DNA of 64,000 bases from Pseudoprevotella muciniphila (GTDB taxonomy: Bacteria > Bacteroidota > Bacteroidia > Bacteroidales > Bacteroidaceae). The DNA lies in assembly GCF_003265305.2 (NCBI RefSeq), contig NZ_CP033459.1, positions 744,001 to 808,000 on the forward strand. The letters run 5' to 3'. The first letter of the stretch is position 1; each line of letters opens with the position of its first letter. Below are positions 43,473 to 50,575 of the stretch, in pieces. A program made the position numbers and the translations under genes. The notes beneath the pieces were generated by a model that saw nothing but the letters and a program-made list of their open reading frames with translations, made no database searches and was not told the origin of the DNA.

Positions 43473-43510
43473 CAAAAATACGCTTTTTCGCCGACTTTAT
43501 TTTAATTTTG
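43473..43510. promoter_or_regulatory. Divergent -7 boxes between engB and recR
   Basis: TATTTTTG on the minus strand (43480-43473) precedes engB by 22 bases, and TAATTTTG on the plus strand (43503-43510) precedes recR by 20 bases. Both fit TAnnTTTG. The -33 boxes are not convincing. Confidence 0.4.
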
Positions 43511-43530
43511 CTCCAAATTAGCATAAAAAA

Positions 43531-44139
43531 GTGATTGATACATACCCTTCAAGACTGTTGGAACGCGCTGTGGCTGAGGTGTCGAAACTACCCGGCATAG
43601 GGCGCAAGACTGCCCTGCGCCTCGTGCTCCACCTGCTGCGACAGGAAAAAAAAGACATACACGACCTGAGCGACAGCCTCATCAATCTGGCGGACAACGT
43701 GAAATACTGCACCGTGTGCCACAACCTTAGCGACACCGAGGTGTGCGACATCTGCAGCAACCCACGCCGCGACAATACAACCATCTGCGTGGTGGAGAAC
43801 ATCAGCAACGTGATGTCGGTTGAGAACACGGGGCAATACCGCGGACTCTACCATGTGCTGGGCGGTGTCATCTCACCTATCGACGGCATAGGTCCTGCCG
43901 ACCTGGAAATCGACTCATTAGTGGCAAGGGTGGCTGAAGGCGGCATCAAAGAGGTAATTTTCGCCCTGAACCCTACGATGGACGGCGACACCACAAATTT
44001 CTACATCTCGCGCAAACTGAAGGAATACGACGTGCTACTCACTACATTGGCGCGTGGCATCAGTGTGGGCGATGAACTGGAATATACTGACGAAGTAACG
44101 CTCGGACGCGCACTCTCCAACCGCATACGACTGGAATAG
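43531..44139 (+). CDS. recR: Recombination protein RecR
   Basis: It works with RecF/RecO to load RecA at gaps. A GTG start at 43531 gives a 202-residue protein of normal length. The N-terminal helix-hairpin-helix [17 protein letters not shown] (20-36), the zinc finger Cys60, Cys63, Cys72 and Cys75, and the Toprim domain beginning [14 protein letters not shown] are all intact. It is the first gene of a plus-strand run with a membrane protein, a glycosyltransferase and an acetyltransferase. Confidence 0.96.
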   Translation: MIDTYPSRLLERAVAEVSKLPGIGRKTALRLVLHLLRQEKKDIHDLSDSLINLADNVKYCTVCHNLSDTEVCDICSNPRRDNTTICVVENISNVMSVENTGQYRGLYHVLGGVISPIDGIGPADLEIDSLVARVAEGGIKEVIFALNPTMDGDTTNFYISRKLKEYDVLLTTLARGISVGDELEYTDEVTLGRALSNRIRLE

Positions 44140-44174
44140 CCACTGGCTGTGCGCACCACAAAATAAAAACGAAA

Positions 44175-44585
44175 ATGGCAAAAAAACAACAAATCACCTT
44201 CTGCCTGATTATCTTCATCGGCATCATATATTATATACTGACGCATTGCGAAGTGCTGCCGGAAGCATTCCTGTCGAATGGTATAAGGACACAATACTTC
44301 CTCGACCTGGCGAGCATCGCGCTGGGCATTGGCGGCACATTCCTTGCCGCATCGCTCTACCACTTCAAGGGAGTGAGGACAGACATCGCCAAAAACGGCG
44401 AGACTGCGTATTACAAATGGGGCTGGATGAGGCTCGCTCTGACCGCCGCAGCCGTGCTCGGTACGCTGTTCATCTATCTGGCATCAACACACAGCGACAC
44501 CGCACAGTACTCCTTCCTCATAGCACTCATCGGCGCACTGTTCTGCTGGCCATATACCTATAAAAATGACACGGACGACAAATAA
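44175..44585 (+). CDS. Small four-helix membrane protein
   Basis: The 136-residue product has four hydrophobic segments at about residues 9-24, 41-62, 85-102 and 112-128, with a short loop GVRTDIAKNGETAYYKWGW between the second and third. No known motif is present. It is the second gene after recR (35 bases) and before the glycosyltransferase (44 bases), all on the plus strand, so it is probably co-transcribed. The family is common next to recR in Bacteroidales; function unknown. Confidence 0.75.
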   Translation: MAKKQQITFCLIIFIGIIYYILTHCEVLPEAFLSNGIRTQYFLDLASIALGIGGTFLAASLYHFKGVRTDIAKNGETAYYKWGWMRLALTAAAVLGTLFIYLASTHSDTAQYSFLIALIGALFCWPYTYKNDTDDK

Positions 44586-44629
44586 AACGCATCATCATCC
44601 GTTATAAGAAGAAAAGAGAGTACGCTCAG

Positions 44630-45814
44630 ATGAAACTAAGCATCATCATCGTCAATTATAATGTGGCATACTTCGCAGAACAATGCATCCGTTCTGTGCT
44701 GGCTGCCATCCGAAACATCGACGCTGAGGTGTTCGTGGTGGACAACAATTCGAAGGACGGCTCAACAGAATATCTCGAGCGACAGTTCCCACCAACGGAG
44801 CACCCTATGCTCCACATCATTGCCCACACTCGCAATGTAGGTTTCGGGCGCGCCAACAACAATGCCGCCTCACACGCCACGGGCGACTACCTACTCTTCC
44901 TCAATCCCGACACACTGATTGCAGAGGACACCCTCGAAGAAGCACTCGCCTTTGCCGACGACCACCCGGACATGGGGGCGCTCGGTGTGCGTATGCTCGT
45001 GGACGACGGACGATTTGCACCCGAATCGAAACGCGGACTGCCCACTCCATGGTGCGCTTTCTGCAAAATGAGCGGACTGGCTACGCTCTTTCCCAAGTCG
45101 AAAATCTTCGGACAATACTACATGGGCTACCTGCCCGATACCGAACCGCAAAAGATAGAAGTGGTGTCGGGAGCATTCATGATGGTGAGGAACGACAGAA
45201 GAGAAGAATGGTTCGACAAGGATTTCTTCATGTACGGCGAGGACATTGACCTTTCCTACCGCCTGATGAAGGACGATGGCAAACAGAACTACTACCTGCC
45301 CACACGCATCATACACTACAAGGGTGAAAGCACGAACAAATCGACACTGAGGTATGCACACGTGTTCTACGAGGCGATGCTCATCTTCCTGCGCAAGCAT
45401 TTCCCCGTCTATGCACTCCTTTTCTATATACCCATACAGTTCGCCATACTGCTTAAAGCCCTCCTCTCCTCGCTCAAAAGTCTCTGGGCGAACATACGCA
45501 ACTATCTGCACCCCTCACTCATGACGGACAACGACCGATTTATCTACATTGGCAACCATGCAGACAACGTGAAGAAAATTGCTGAAATAGACGGCATCGA
45601 CGTGGACCGCCACGAGGCAGACGAAACAACAATGCCTGAAGGACATCTTGCTCTCGACTACGAGAAATACACATACGTGATTTACGACCTCGGGGCTTTC
45701 AGTCGGAAGAAAGTGCTCGAACTCATGGAAAAAACGGCAGGCAAAATAAAACTCGCCACCTACGACCCACGAAACGAAAAAATCATCTATCACTGGCACA
45801 ACCGCCGCGGATAA
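44630..45814 (+). CDS. Glycosyltransferase family 2 with extra C-terminal domain
   Basis: The GT-A domain begins IIIVNYNVAYF, has DNNSKDGS at residues 37-44 and the NPDT metal-binding motif near 92, then FMYGEDIDLSYRL with acidic catalytic residues. It matches rhamnosyl-type GT2 enzymes that build surface glycans. A hydrophobic segment (about 257-285) follows, probably membrane-associated. After it comes a separate domain of about 100 residues (RFIYIGNHADNVKKI to the end) with Asp/Glu-rich strands, not part of the usual fold. Total length 394 residues. The donor and acceptor are unknown. Confidence 0.9.
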   Translation: MKLSIIIVNYNVAYFAEQCIRSVLAAIRNIDAEVFVVDNNSKDGSTEYLERQFPPTEHPMLHIIAHTRNVGFGRANNNAASHATGDYLLFLNPDTLIAEDTLEEALAFADDHPDMGALGVRMLVDDGRFAPESKRGLPTPWCAFCKMSGLATLFPKSKIFGQYYMGYLPDTEPQKIEVVSGAFMMVRNDRREEWFDKDFFMYGEDIDLSYRLMKDDGKQNYYLPTRIIHYKGESTNKSTLRYAHVFYEAMLIFLRKHFPVYALLFYIPIQFAILLKALLSSLKSLWANIRNYLHPSLMTDNDRFIYIGNHADNVKKIAEIDGIDVDRHEADETTMPEGHLALDYEKYTYVIYDLGAFSRKKVLELMEKTAGKIKLATYDPRNEKIIYHWHNRRG

Positions 45815-45842
45815 GGCACAAAAGACAAACAACTACGCTAAT

Positions 45843-46361
45843 ATGGACATCACCCTGCGAGAACTTGAACCCGAAGACCTCGACTTTCTCTACCGCATGG
45901 AGAACGACGAGTCGCTCTGGCTATTCGGCACGTGCAACCACCCCACATCGCGCTACGCCTTGAGGCAATATCTGGCAGGACAGCCTTCCGACATCTTTTC
46001 GTCAGGACAGATGCGCCTTATGGTCGTTATCAACGAGGGCGAAAAAGAAGAACCCGTAGGCCTCGTTGACCTCACCTCGCACTCCCCCACCGACTGCCGG
46101 GCTGAAGTGGGCATCGCCATTCTTGCAAAACACCGCGGCAAGGGCTACGGACTGCAAACACTCATAAAACTGGAAGAGTTCGCCACGTCGCAACTCAGAA
46201 TACACCTGCTCTATGCCTACGTATCAGTAAAACACAATCCCGTCAGCCGAAAACTTTTCGAGCGGGCGGGATATAACGTCTCTGCCATTGTGCCGGACTG
46301 GCATTTTTGCAATGGCACGTACGAAGATGCCGTGCTCTACACCAAAGTTTTTAAAGACTGA
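45843..46361 (+). CDS. GNAT-family N-acetyltransferase
   Basis: The 172-residue protein has the GNAT core: EVGIAILAKHRGKGYGLQTLIKL with the acetyl-CoA loop RGKGYG (about 99-104), and the late NPVSRKLFERAGYN strand-helix typical of RimJ/RimL-type enzymes. It probably acetylates an amino sugar, polyamine or protein N-terminus. It ends the plus-strand run started by recR, 29 bases after the glycosyltransferase, which hints at modification of a sugar nucleotide. The hint is positional only. Confidence 0.85.
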   Translation: MDITLRELEPEDLDFLYRMENDESLWLFGTCNHPTSRYALRQYLAGQPSDIFSSGQMRLMVVINEGEKEEPVGLVDLTSHSPTDCRAEVGIAILAKHRGKGYGLQTLIKLEEFATSQLRIHLLYAYVSVKHNPVSRKLFERAGYNVSAIVPDWHFCNGTYEDAVLYTKVFKD

Positions 46362-46366
46362 AAAAG

Positions 46367-46393
46367 GACATTCCGGAGAAGCCCGGAATATCC
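46367..46393 (+). terminator. Terminator of the recR-GNAT run
   Basis: GGACATTCCGG pairs with CCGGAATATCC (one wobble) around a short loop, five bases after the GNAT stop. The following sequence is A/T rich but lacks a long T-run. Confidence 0.6.
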
Positions 46394-46441
46394 CTGAAAT
46401 GCTTGGAAAGGCCTGTTTAAGTTCAGTCTTTCCTGTTTTTT

Positions 46442-46933
46442 TTACCTTCTATTTCTACCGCTTCCACTACGATACTTCTTGGGAGCGTTGGTAGCATAGC
46501 GGCCATAGCCGGCGAGGTCGATCATCCACCAGCCGTCCTTGAGGATGGGTTCTCCTACTACATAATTTCTGCCCGGTCCTCTGCTAAAATTGTTAGGGGT
46601 CTTGTCAAGACCGTTGTAGAAACGCATGGCATCGTAACGATCCTTGAAATAGATGAAAGCCGCAAAAGGACTGTAACTCTTCACTTTGAGGTAAACGGCA
46701 CGGTCGGACTGGGAGTGGAAGTTCTTGCCTTTCACACGTACGTCGATGCCGTAATGGTATTCGTTACCGTTGCGCACCCCCATGTAGATGAGACCGGAGC
46801 GATTGATGGTGCTTTGAGAGGCCTGACCTCTTTCTGCCACAATTTGTTGCACAGCACTGGGGCTGATACGTTGTGCTGATGCTGCGCTGAAGGATAGCAG
46901 GGCTACCATCAGAGCGAGAAAGATTCTTTTCAT
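46442..46933 (-). CDS. Secreted protein of unknown function
   Basis: The 163-residue protein has a signal peptide (about 1-20, ending ASAQ) and a basic mature domain rich in Tyr, Gly and Arg. A segment of about 100 residues contains GVRNGNEYHYGIDVRVKGKNF and FIYFKDRYDAMRFYNGL. The C-terminus is basic (KKYRSGSGRNRR). No family was recognised. It converges with the plus-strand GNAT gene and stands alone downstream of mtgA. A cell-surface or periplasmic RNA- or glycan-binding role would be guesswork. Confidence 0.7.
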   Translation of the reverse strand: MKRIFLALMVALLSFSAASAQRISPSAVQQIVAERGQASQSTINRSGLIYMGVRNGNEYHYGIDVRVKGKNFHSQSDRAVYLKVKSYSPFAAFIYFKDRYDAMRFYNGLDKTPNNFSRGPGRNYVVGEPILKDGWWMIDLAGYGRYATNAPKKYRSGSGRNRR

Positions 46934-47019
46934 GATTTTATCAGTTTTTAGGGTTTTTATTTTCTTTTAGAGCGCAGATGCCTCTGAAGGGTTTAAAGGC
47001 GGAACCTTAACGCTTAGTT

Positions 47020-47733
47020 TTATCTGTGGCGCTTCAGGTCAAGACCATCACGGCGCACATTGTTCATCTGCACTTCTATCTGCTGCACCCGCCGACTGAC
47101 GTATCGGCTCGGGTTCTTCGAGGAGAACTTCAGCGGGTTGGGCAATGTGGCTGCGATGAGTGCCGACTGACGTTTCGTGAGTTTCGCCGCTGTGGTATTG
47201 AAATGGGACTTTGCCACTGCTTCCGCACCATATATGCCGTTGCCCATCTCTATGGAGTTGAGATACACCTCCATGATGCGTTCTTTTGACCAGAAGAGTT
47301 CGATGAGGAACGTGAAATACGCCTCAAAGCCTTTTCTGAGCCACGACGACTGCGGCCAGAGGAACACATTCTTTGCCGTTTGCTGCGAGATGGTACTTCC
47401 CCCGCGCTTGCGCCTGCCTTCGGCATATTCCTTTGCTGCCTGTTCGATGGCAGTGATGTCGAAACCACTATGGCGCGTAAAATTCTGGTCCTCCGACGCA
47501 ATGACCGCTGTAACGAGGTTGGGAGAAATCTCCTCCATTGGCACCCAGTCGTGCTCCATCACCACAGGCTTGCCCGCCATCTTCTGCTCTGCACTGCGGA
47601 TAAGCATCAGCGGCGTGAGCGGCACCGGTACGAACCGATACACCAACACCATGCCTATACTGCTCGTAAAGAACAGAATAGCCACCCATTTCAGGGTTTT
47701 GACCATTATTTTCGATGCGGTGATGCTTGCCAT
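47020..47733 (-). CDS. mtgA: Monofunctional peptidoglycan transglycosylase
   Basis: It polymerises lipid II into glycan strands without cross-linking. A membrane helix (about 14-35) is followed by a GT51 domain with the catalytic Glu81 in ASEDQNF and the second motif GGSTISQQ at 111-118, then [21 protein letters not shown]. The 237-residue length is normal and no transpeptidase domain follows. The start at 47733 could also be the ATG at about 47706. It lies 78 bases downstream of the DUF3127 gene. Confidence 0.92.
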   Translation of the reverse strand: MASITASKIMVKTLKWVAILFFTSSIGMVLVYRFVPVPLTPLMLIRSAEQKMAGKPVVMEHDWVPMEEISPNLVTAVIASEDQNFTRHSGFDITAIEQAAKEYAEGRRKRGGSTISQQTAKNVFLWPQSSWLRKGFEAYFTFLIELFWSKERIMEVYLNSIEMGNGIYGAEAVAKSHFNTTAAKLTKRQSALIAATLPNPLKFSSKNPSRYVSRRVQQIEVQMNNVRRDGLDLKRHR

Positions 47734-47811
47734 GTGGTCAGTGTGATGCTTTGCGGCACTGTCTGCCTACGTTATTACCGCCGCGTCCGTTCGCCTGCGC
47801 GCTGTTCGGAA

Positions 47812-48195
47812 TCAGAAGGGCAGGTCGTCCGAATCTTCCTCCATTGGGGCTTCCGTCGGTGCCGGAATGGGTTCGGGTTGAGGAGCAGGAGCGGCTGCCT
47901 GTGCCTGTTGAGCCGGTTGCTGACCTTCCCTCTGCACACGCCATGCGCGGATGTCGGTGTACCAGCGGCCATTATACTCGCGGGCGTCGATATCGAACGA
48001 AACGGTGAGTATTTCACCCACTTTGATGTTCATCTCACGCAGTCTGTCTTCGCCAAAAACGTTGAAAAACAATTTGCGAGGATACTGCTCCAGAGTTTCA
48101 AGAACGAACTCTTGCATTTTCCATGGGTTTCCTGTTTTCTGTGATGTGCCACTTTTTGGTTCAAGGGCATGAATAATTTTTCCTGTCAGTTCCAT
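47812..48195 (-). CDS. DUF3127 single-stranded-DNA-binding-like protein with SSB-type tail
   Basis: The 127-residue protein has an OB-fold-like core (MELTGKIIHALEPKSGTSQ to VSFDIDAREYNGRWYTDIRAW, about 1-88), a Gln/Ala/Pro-rich flexible linker (about 89-118), and the acidic end DSDDLPF. This layout copies single-stranded DNA-binding protein, whose last residues (DDDIPF type) recruit repair and replication enzymes. A role at ssDNA is therefore likely, though DUF3127 has no confirmed function. It lies 32 bases after the PqqD-like gene on the same strand and may be expressed with that cassette. Confidence 0.8.
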   Translation of the reverse strand: MELTGKIIHALEPKSGTSQKTGNPWKMQEFVLETLEQYPRKLFFNVFGEDRLREMNIKVGEILTVSFDIDAREYNGRWYTDIRAWRVQREGQQPAQQAQAAAPAPQPEPIPAPTEAPMEEDSDDLPF

Positions 48196-48227
48196 TTATT
48201 CTTATTTTTTAATTTTAATGTTATCTG

Positions 48228-48497
48228 TTATTCCATAAGTCCTTCTTCTTTCCAAGCCTCGAGCAATTCCTCGATGTCCTTGCGGGCGGATGCGCTGTCG
48301 ATTTCGTATTCGTTCATTACGGCTGTGGTGAGTTTGTCAACGTCGATTTCTTCGCCCGGTTCGATGAGTTCCCAGATAAAACATGCCGTCTCATTGAGGC
48401 TGACCATCTTACTGAAATCGATGTTCTCCAAGCCATAAGCCACGAGGACTTTCTCACCGGCGATGTCGCGCACCTGAAATCCTGTTTTCTTTTTCAT
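48228..48497 (-). CDS. PqqD-like peptide-recognition protein
   Basis: The 89-residue protein has the PqqD/RRE shape: VRDIAGEKVLVAYGLENIDFSKMVSLNETACFIWELI with the conserved W in the second helix (FIWELIEPGEEI), then a winged helix ending in EEGLME. PqqD-type RiPP recognition elements bind the leader of a precursor peptide and hand it to a modifying enzyme. It lies four bases after the S24/S26-like peptidase gene, in the same cassette as an HprK-like kinase. No precursor peptide, radical SAM or lasso cyclase gene was seen beside it. Confidence 0.8.
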   Translation of the reverse strand: MKKKTGFQVRDIAGEKVLVAYGLENIDFSKMVSLNETACFIWELIEPGEEIDVDKLTTAVMNEYEIDSASARKDIEELLEAWKEEGLME

Positions 48498-48501
48498 TTT
48501 A

Positions 48502-49047
48502 TTATTGTTTTTGATTATTATTCTTTTCTTTTTTGTACTTCACGGGGAAGACCTTCAGCCAAACGCGCCTGTAGAATGCGAGCAGATACCTGCGCATGAA
48601 CGTGAGTTTGAGCCAGATGTAGGAATAGGTCCTCCACTTGCGTCCCGTCACGAGATCGGGCGTTTTGCGCCCTTTGCGGTAGAATCCGCGCACCTTGCCC
48701 ACCACGTCGCTTGTGCAGCATGTTTCCACACCAAAGAGGTTGCCGTCGCCCTTGAGCACGAGGTCGTCGCCGTCGCGCTTGATGAGCCGGTGAAGCACGT
48801 ACTTCCTCACTTCTTCCCCATTCCTAATGATAGGGCGACCGTCGCGACCTATGAAACGTGCCCTTGCCAGGATGACATCGCCTGTTTCAAGGTGGTCAGC
48901 CGGTTCGAGCAACACCTTGTCGCGATCATGTTCCACAAAGACACGCATGCTGTAGCCGCGCACGGTGAACGTAACGGTTTTCCCCTCGTCAATGAGACGC
49001 TTTATCTCGGGAATGAATATATCGTTGTCAACGAGAACGCTTTTCAT
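48502..49047 (-). CDS. S24/S26-type peptidase with Sec11-like Ser/His dyad
   Basis: I start at ATG 49047, which overlaps the kinase stop (ATGA); 181 residues. The active-site serine is Ser33 in VRGYSMRVFV. The second catalytic position is His86 in YVLHRLI rather than the Lys of bacterial signal peptidases, and Asp101 follows in LKGDGN. This Ser-His-Asp set resembles the archaeal/eukaryotic Sec11 type. No N-terminal membrane anchor is present; the C-terminus is basic and aromatic (YSYIWLKLTFMRRYLLAFYRR). It probably trims a peptide linked to the adjacent kinase and PqqD-like protein. Confidence 0.8.
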   Translation of the reverse strand: MKSVLVDNDIFIPEIKRLIDEGKTVTFTVRGYSMRVFVEHDRDKVLLEPADHLETGDVILARARFIGRDGRPIIRNGEEVRKYVLHRLIKRDGDDLVLKGDGNLFGVETCCTSDVVGKVRGFYRKGRKTPDLVTGRKWRTYSYIWLKLTFMRRYLLAFYRRVWLKVFPVKYKKEKNNNQKQ

Positions 49048-49949
49048 TTCGTTACGGCTGCATGACACACCTGTGCCGCTTCTTCGTCAGGTCTGCAACG
49101 CAGGAAGAATGAGGGGCGTTTGGAGATGATTTCTGTTACGGTGTCACATATCTTGTCGTAAGTGAGTTTGTCCCATATCATAGTGGAACATGAAGAGAGC
49201 ACTGTGGCAAAAGATACCACAGAGGTCTCTTTCTCAATGATATTCTCCGGATCTTGCTTCAGACGCACGAAAGCGCCTACAGGGAAGCCCAGATTGCGGT
49301 AGCACGGTGTCTTACCGCTCCAGGGTGTGCCATACACCATGACTGTGCCGTCGTCGAGGATACGCACCACGGGGTTATCGTCATTCAGGCGATGTGTGCC
49401 GGGTATGTATTTCAGCCACTGCTCAGTGTGTGTGCTCTTACCCGTGCCGCTCTTGCCGAGGAAGAGATAGCCGCGGTCGTCGCAGACGGTAACGGAAGCA
49501 TGCATGAGCACCATCTTATGGAAACTGCCGGCATAGGCATAGGATATCATCAGCGCATTGTTCAGGCCGAAACCTTGCAAGGCTGCCGAACCACGCAACG
49601 ACACCTTCACTTCTCTGAAGTCGGGAGTGGGCTGCATGGCGCAAAACACGTTTTGCTGATCTTTTAACTGTTCGTCAGGAAAATGCGTAACCATGAGGAA
49701 CTTATAGGTACCGTCGGCCAACTGATATACCACATTGTTGAAGTTGCCGGCGTCGAAATCGCCCAAGAGTTTGCCTTCACGTTCCATGCTGACAAGGTCA
49801 TTATCTACCATTACGGTGAACATGATGTCGCCTTCAGGCTTTTCCTTGAGCCAGAAGGGACCGAACGATGGCAGCATACGCGGCACGTTGACTTTCTCCT
49901 TAAAGTTGACGCAGAAGTTTGCTCCTGCTACATTGAAATATACGTTCAT
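49044..49949 (-). CDS. HprK-like (HPr kinase-type) P-loop kinase
   Basis: The 301-residue protein has an N-terminal domain of about 140 residues, then the kinase core: HAS at 150-152, Walker A GKSGTGKST at 165-173, the acidic LNDDNP near 188-193 and GTPWSGK at 207-213. This layout is that of HPr kinase/PEPCK-like enzymes, here not linked to a PTS. In other bacteria, stand-alone HprK-like kinases phosphorylate a Ser or Thr of a precursor peptide. Both ends overlap neighbours by ATGA, so it is translated together with the secreted gene upstream and the peptidase downstream. Confidence 0.85.
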   Translation of the reverse strand: MNVYFNVAGANFCVNFKEKVNVPRMLPSFGPFWLKEKPEGDIMFTVMVDNDLVSMEREGKLLGDFDAGNFNNVVYQLADGTYKFLMVTHFPDEQLKDQQNVFCAMQPTPDFREVKVSLRGSAALQGFGLNNALMISYAYAGSFHKMVLMHASVTVCDDRGYLFLGKSGTGKSTHTEQWLKYIPGTHRLNDDNPVVRILDDGTVMVYGTPWSGKTPCYRNLGFPVGAFVRLKQDPENIIEKETSVVSFATVLSSCSTMIWDKLTYDKICDTVTEIISKRPSFFLRCRPDEEAAQVCHAAVTK

Positions 49950-50500
49950 TTCTTTCTTTTCTTTTCTTTCTTCAATTCTGTTGGCAGTGGTGTCGCTGCA
50001 TCCTCTTTGGCTGCACCCGCCTGTTCGTTCAGCCTGTTCTTGTCGCTTTCGTTGTTGTAGATGTCGTTCGACTGTTCCAGCGACTTCTTGATGAGGTCGA
50101 GCGGGATGGGTTGGAACTCAAACTGTGCAAGGGGAAGTTCTTCCACATGAAGCCCTTTCTCCTTGTTCATGCGCTTCCTGAGCGATGCGTACAACCGCTG
50201 TGCCTTTTTCAGCGACTTAGCATAGTAAATGACGGGCGTTTGGTAGGTCGCACCGTATTTTTCTGCCAAATGCTTGCCGATTTGCTCTGAATAGAGGCTG
50301 GAATACATCACAAAGCCCGATCCCCTCTCCACGGGGACATTGCCCACGGGGTGAACAGGCAGGAGGTATGCCACAGTATCCTTAAAACTCCTCGACGAGC
50401 CAAACATGTAGAGGTTGTCCACCTTATAACTCTGCGCCCCTGCTGCCGTTGCAAAAGCCAGAGTGCAAGCCATAAGTGCTGATTTCAGTGAAATTTTCAT
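49946..50500 (-). CDS. Secreted protein of unknown function, first gene of the HprK/Sec11/PqqD cassette
   Basis: The 184-residue protein has a signal peptide (about 1-22, ending GAQ) and a mixed domain with YLLPVHPVGNVPVERG (about 45-60) and a helical segment QTPVIYYAKSLKKAQRLYASLRKRM. The C-terminal 50 residues are charged, ending in a lysine-rich KKEKKRKK. No family was recognised. Its stop overlaps the HprK-like start by ATGA, so its expression is tied to the cassette. It could be a substrate, a scaffold or an envelope partner; the sequence does not decide. Confidence 0.7.
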   Translation of the reverse strand: MKISLKSALMACTLAFATAAGAQSYKVDNLYMFGSSRSFKDTVAYLLPVHPVGNVPVERGSGFVMYSSLYSEQIGKHLAEKYGATYQTPVIYYAKSLKKAQRLYASLRKRMNKEKGLHVEELPLAQFEFQPIPLDLIKKSLEQSNDIYNNESDKNRLNEQAGAAKEDAATPLPTELKKEKKRKK

Positions 50501-50575
50501 TTCGTTGCGTTTTGAGGTACAAAATTAGTTCATTTTGCTGACTTAGGAGCAAAGTCACGTCAGAAATTGGACGTA

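Noticed and set aside
44070-44363. Minus-strand frames opposite recR and the membrane protein
   Set aside because: They lie antisense to well-supported genes and have no start context or domain.
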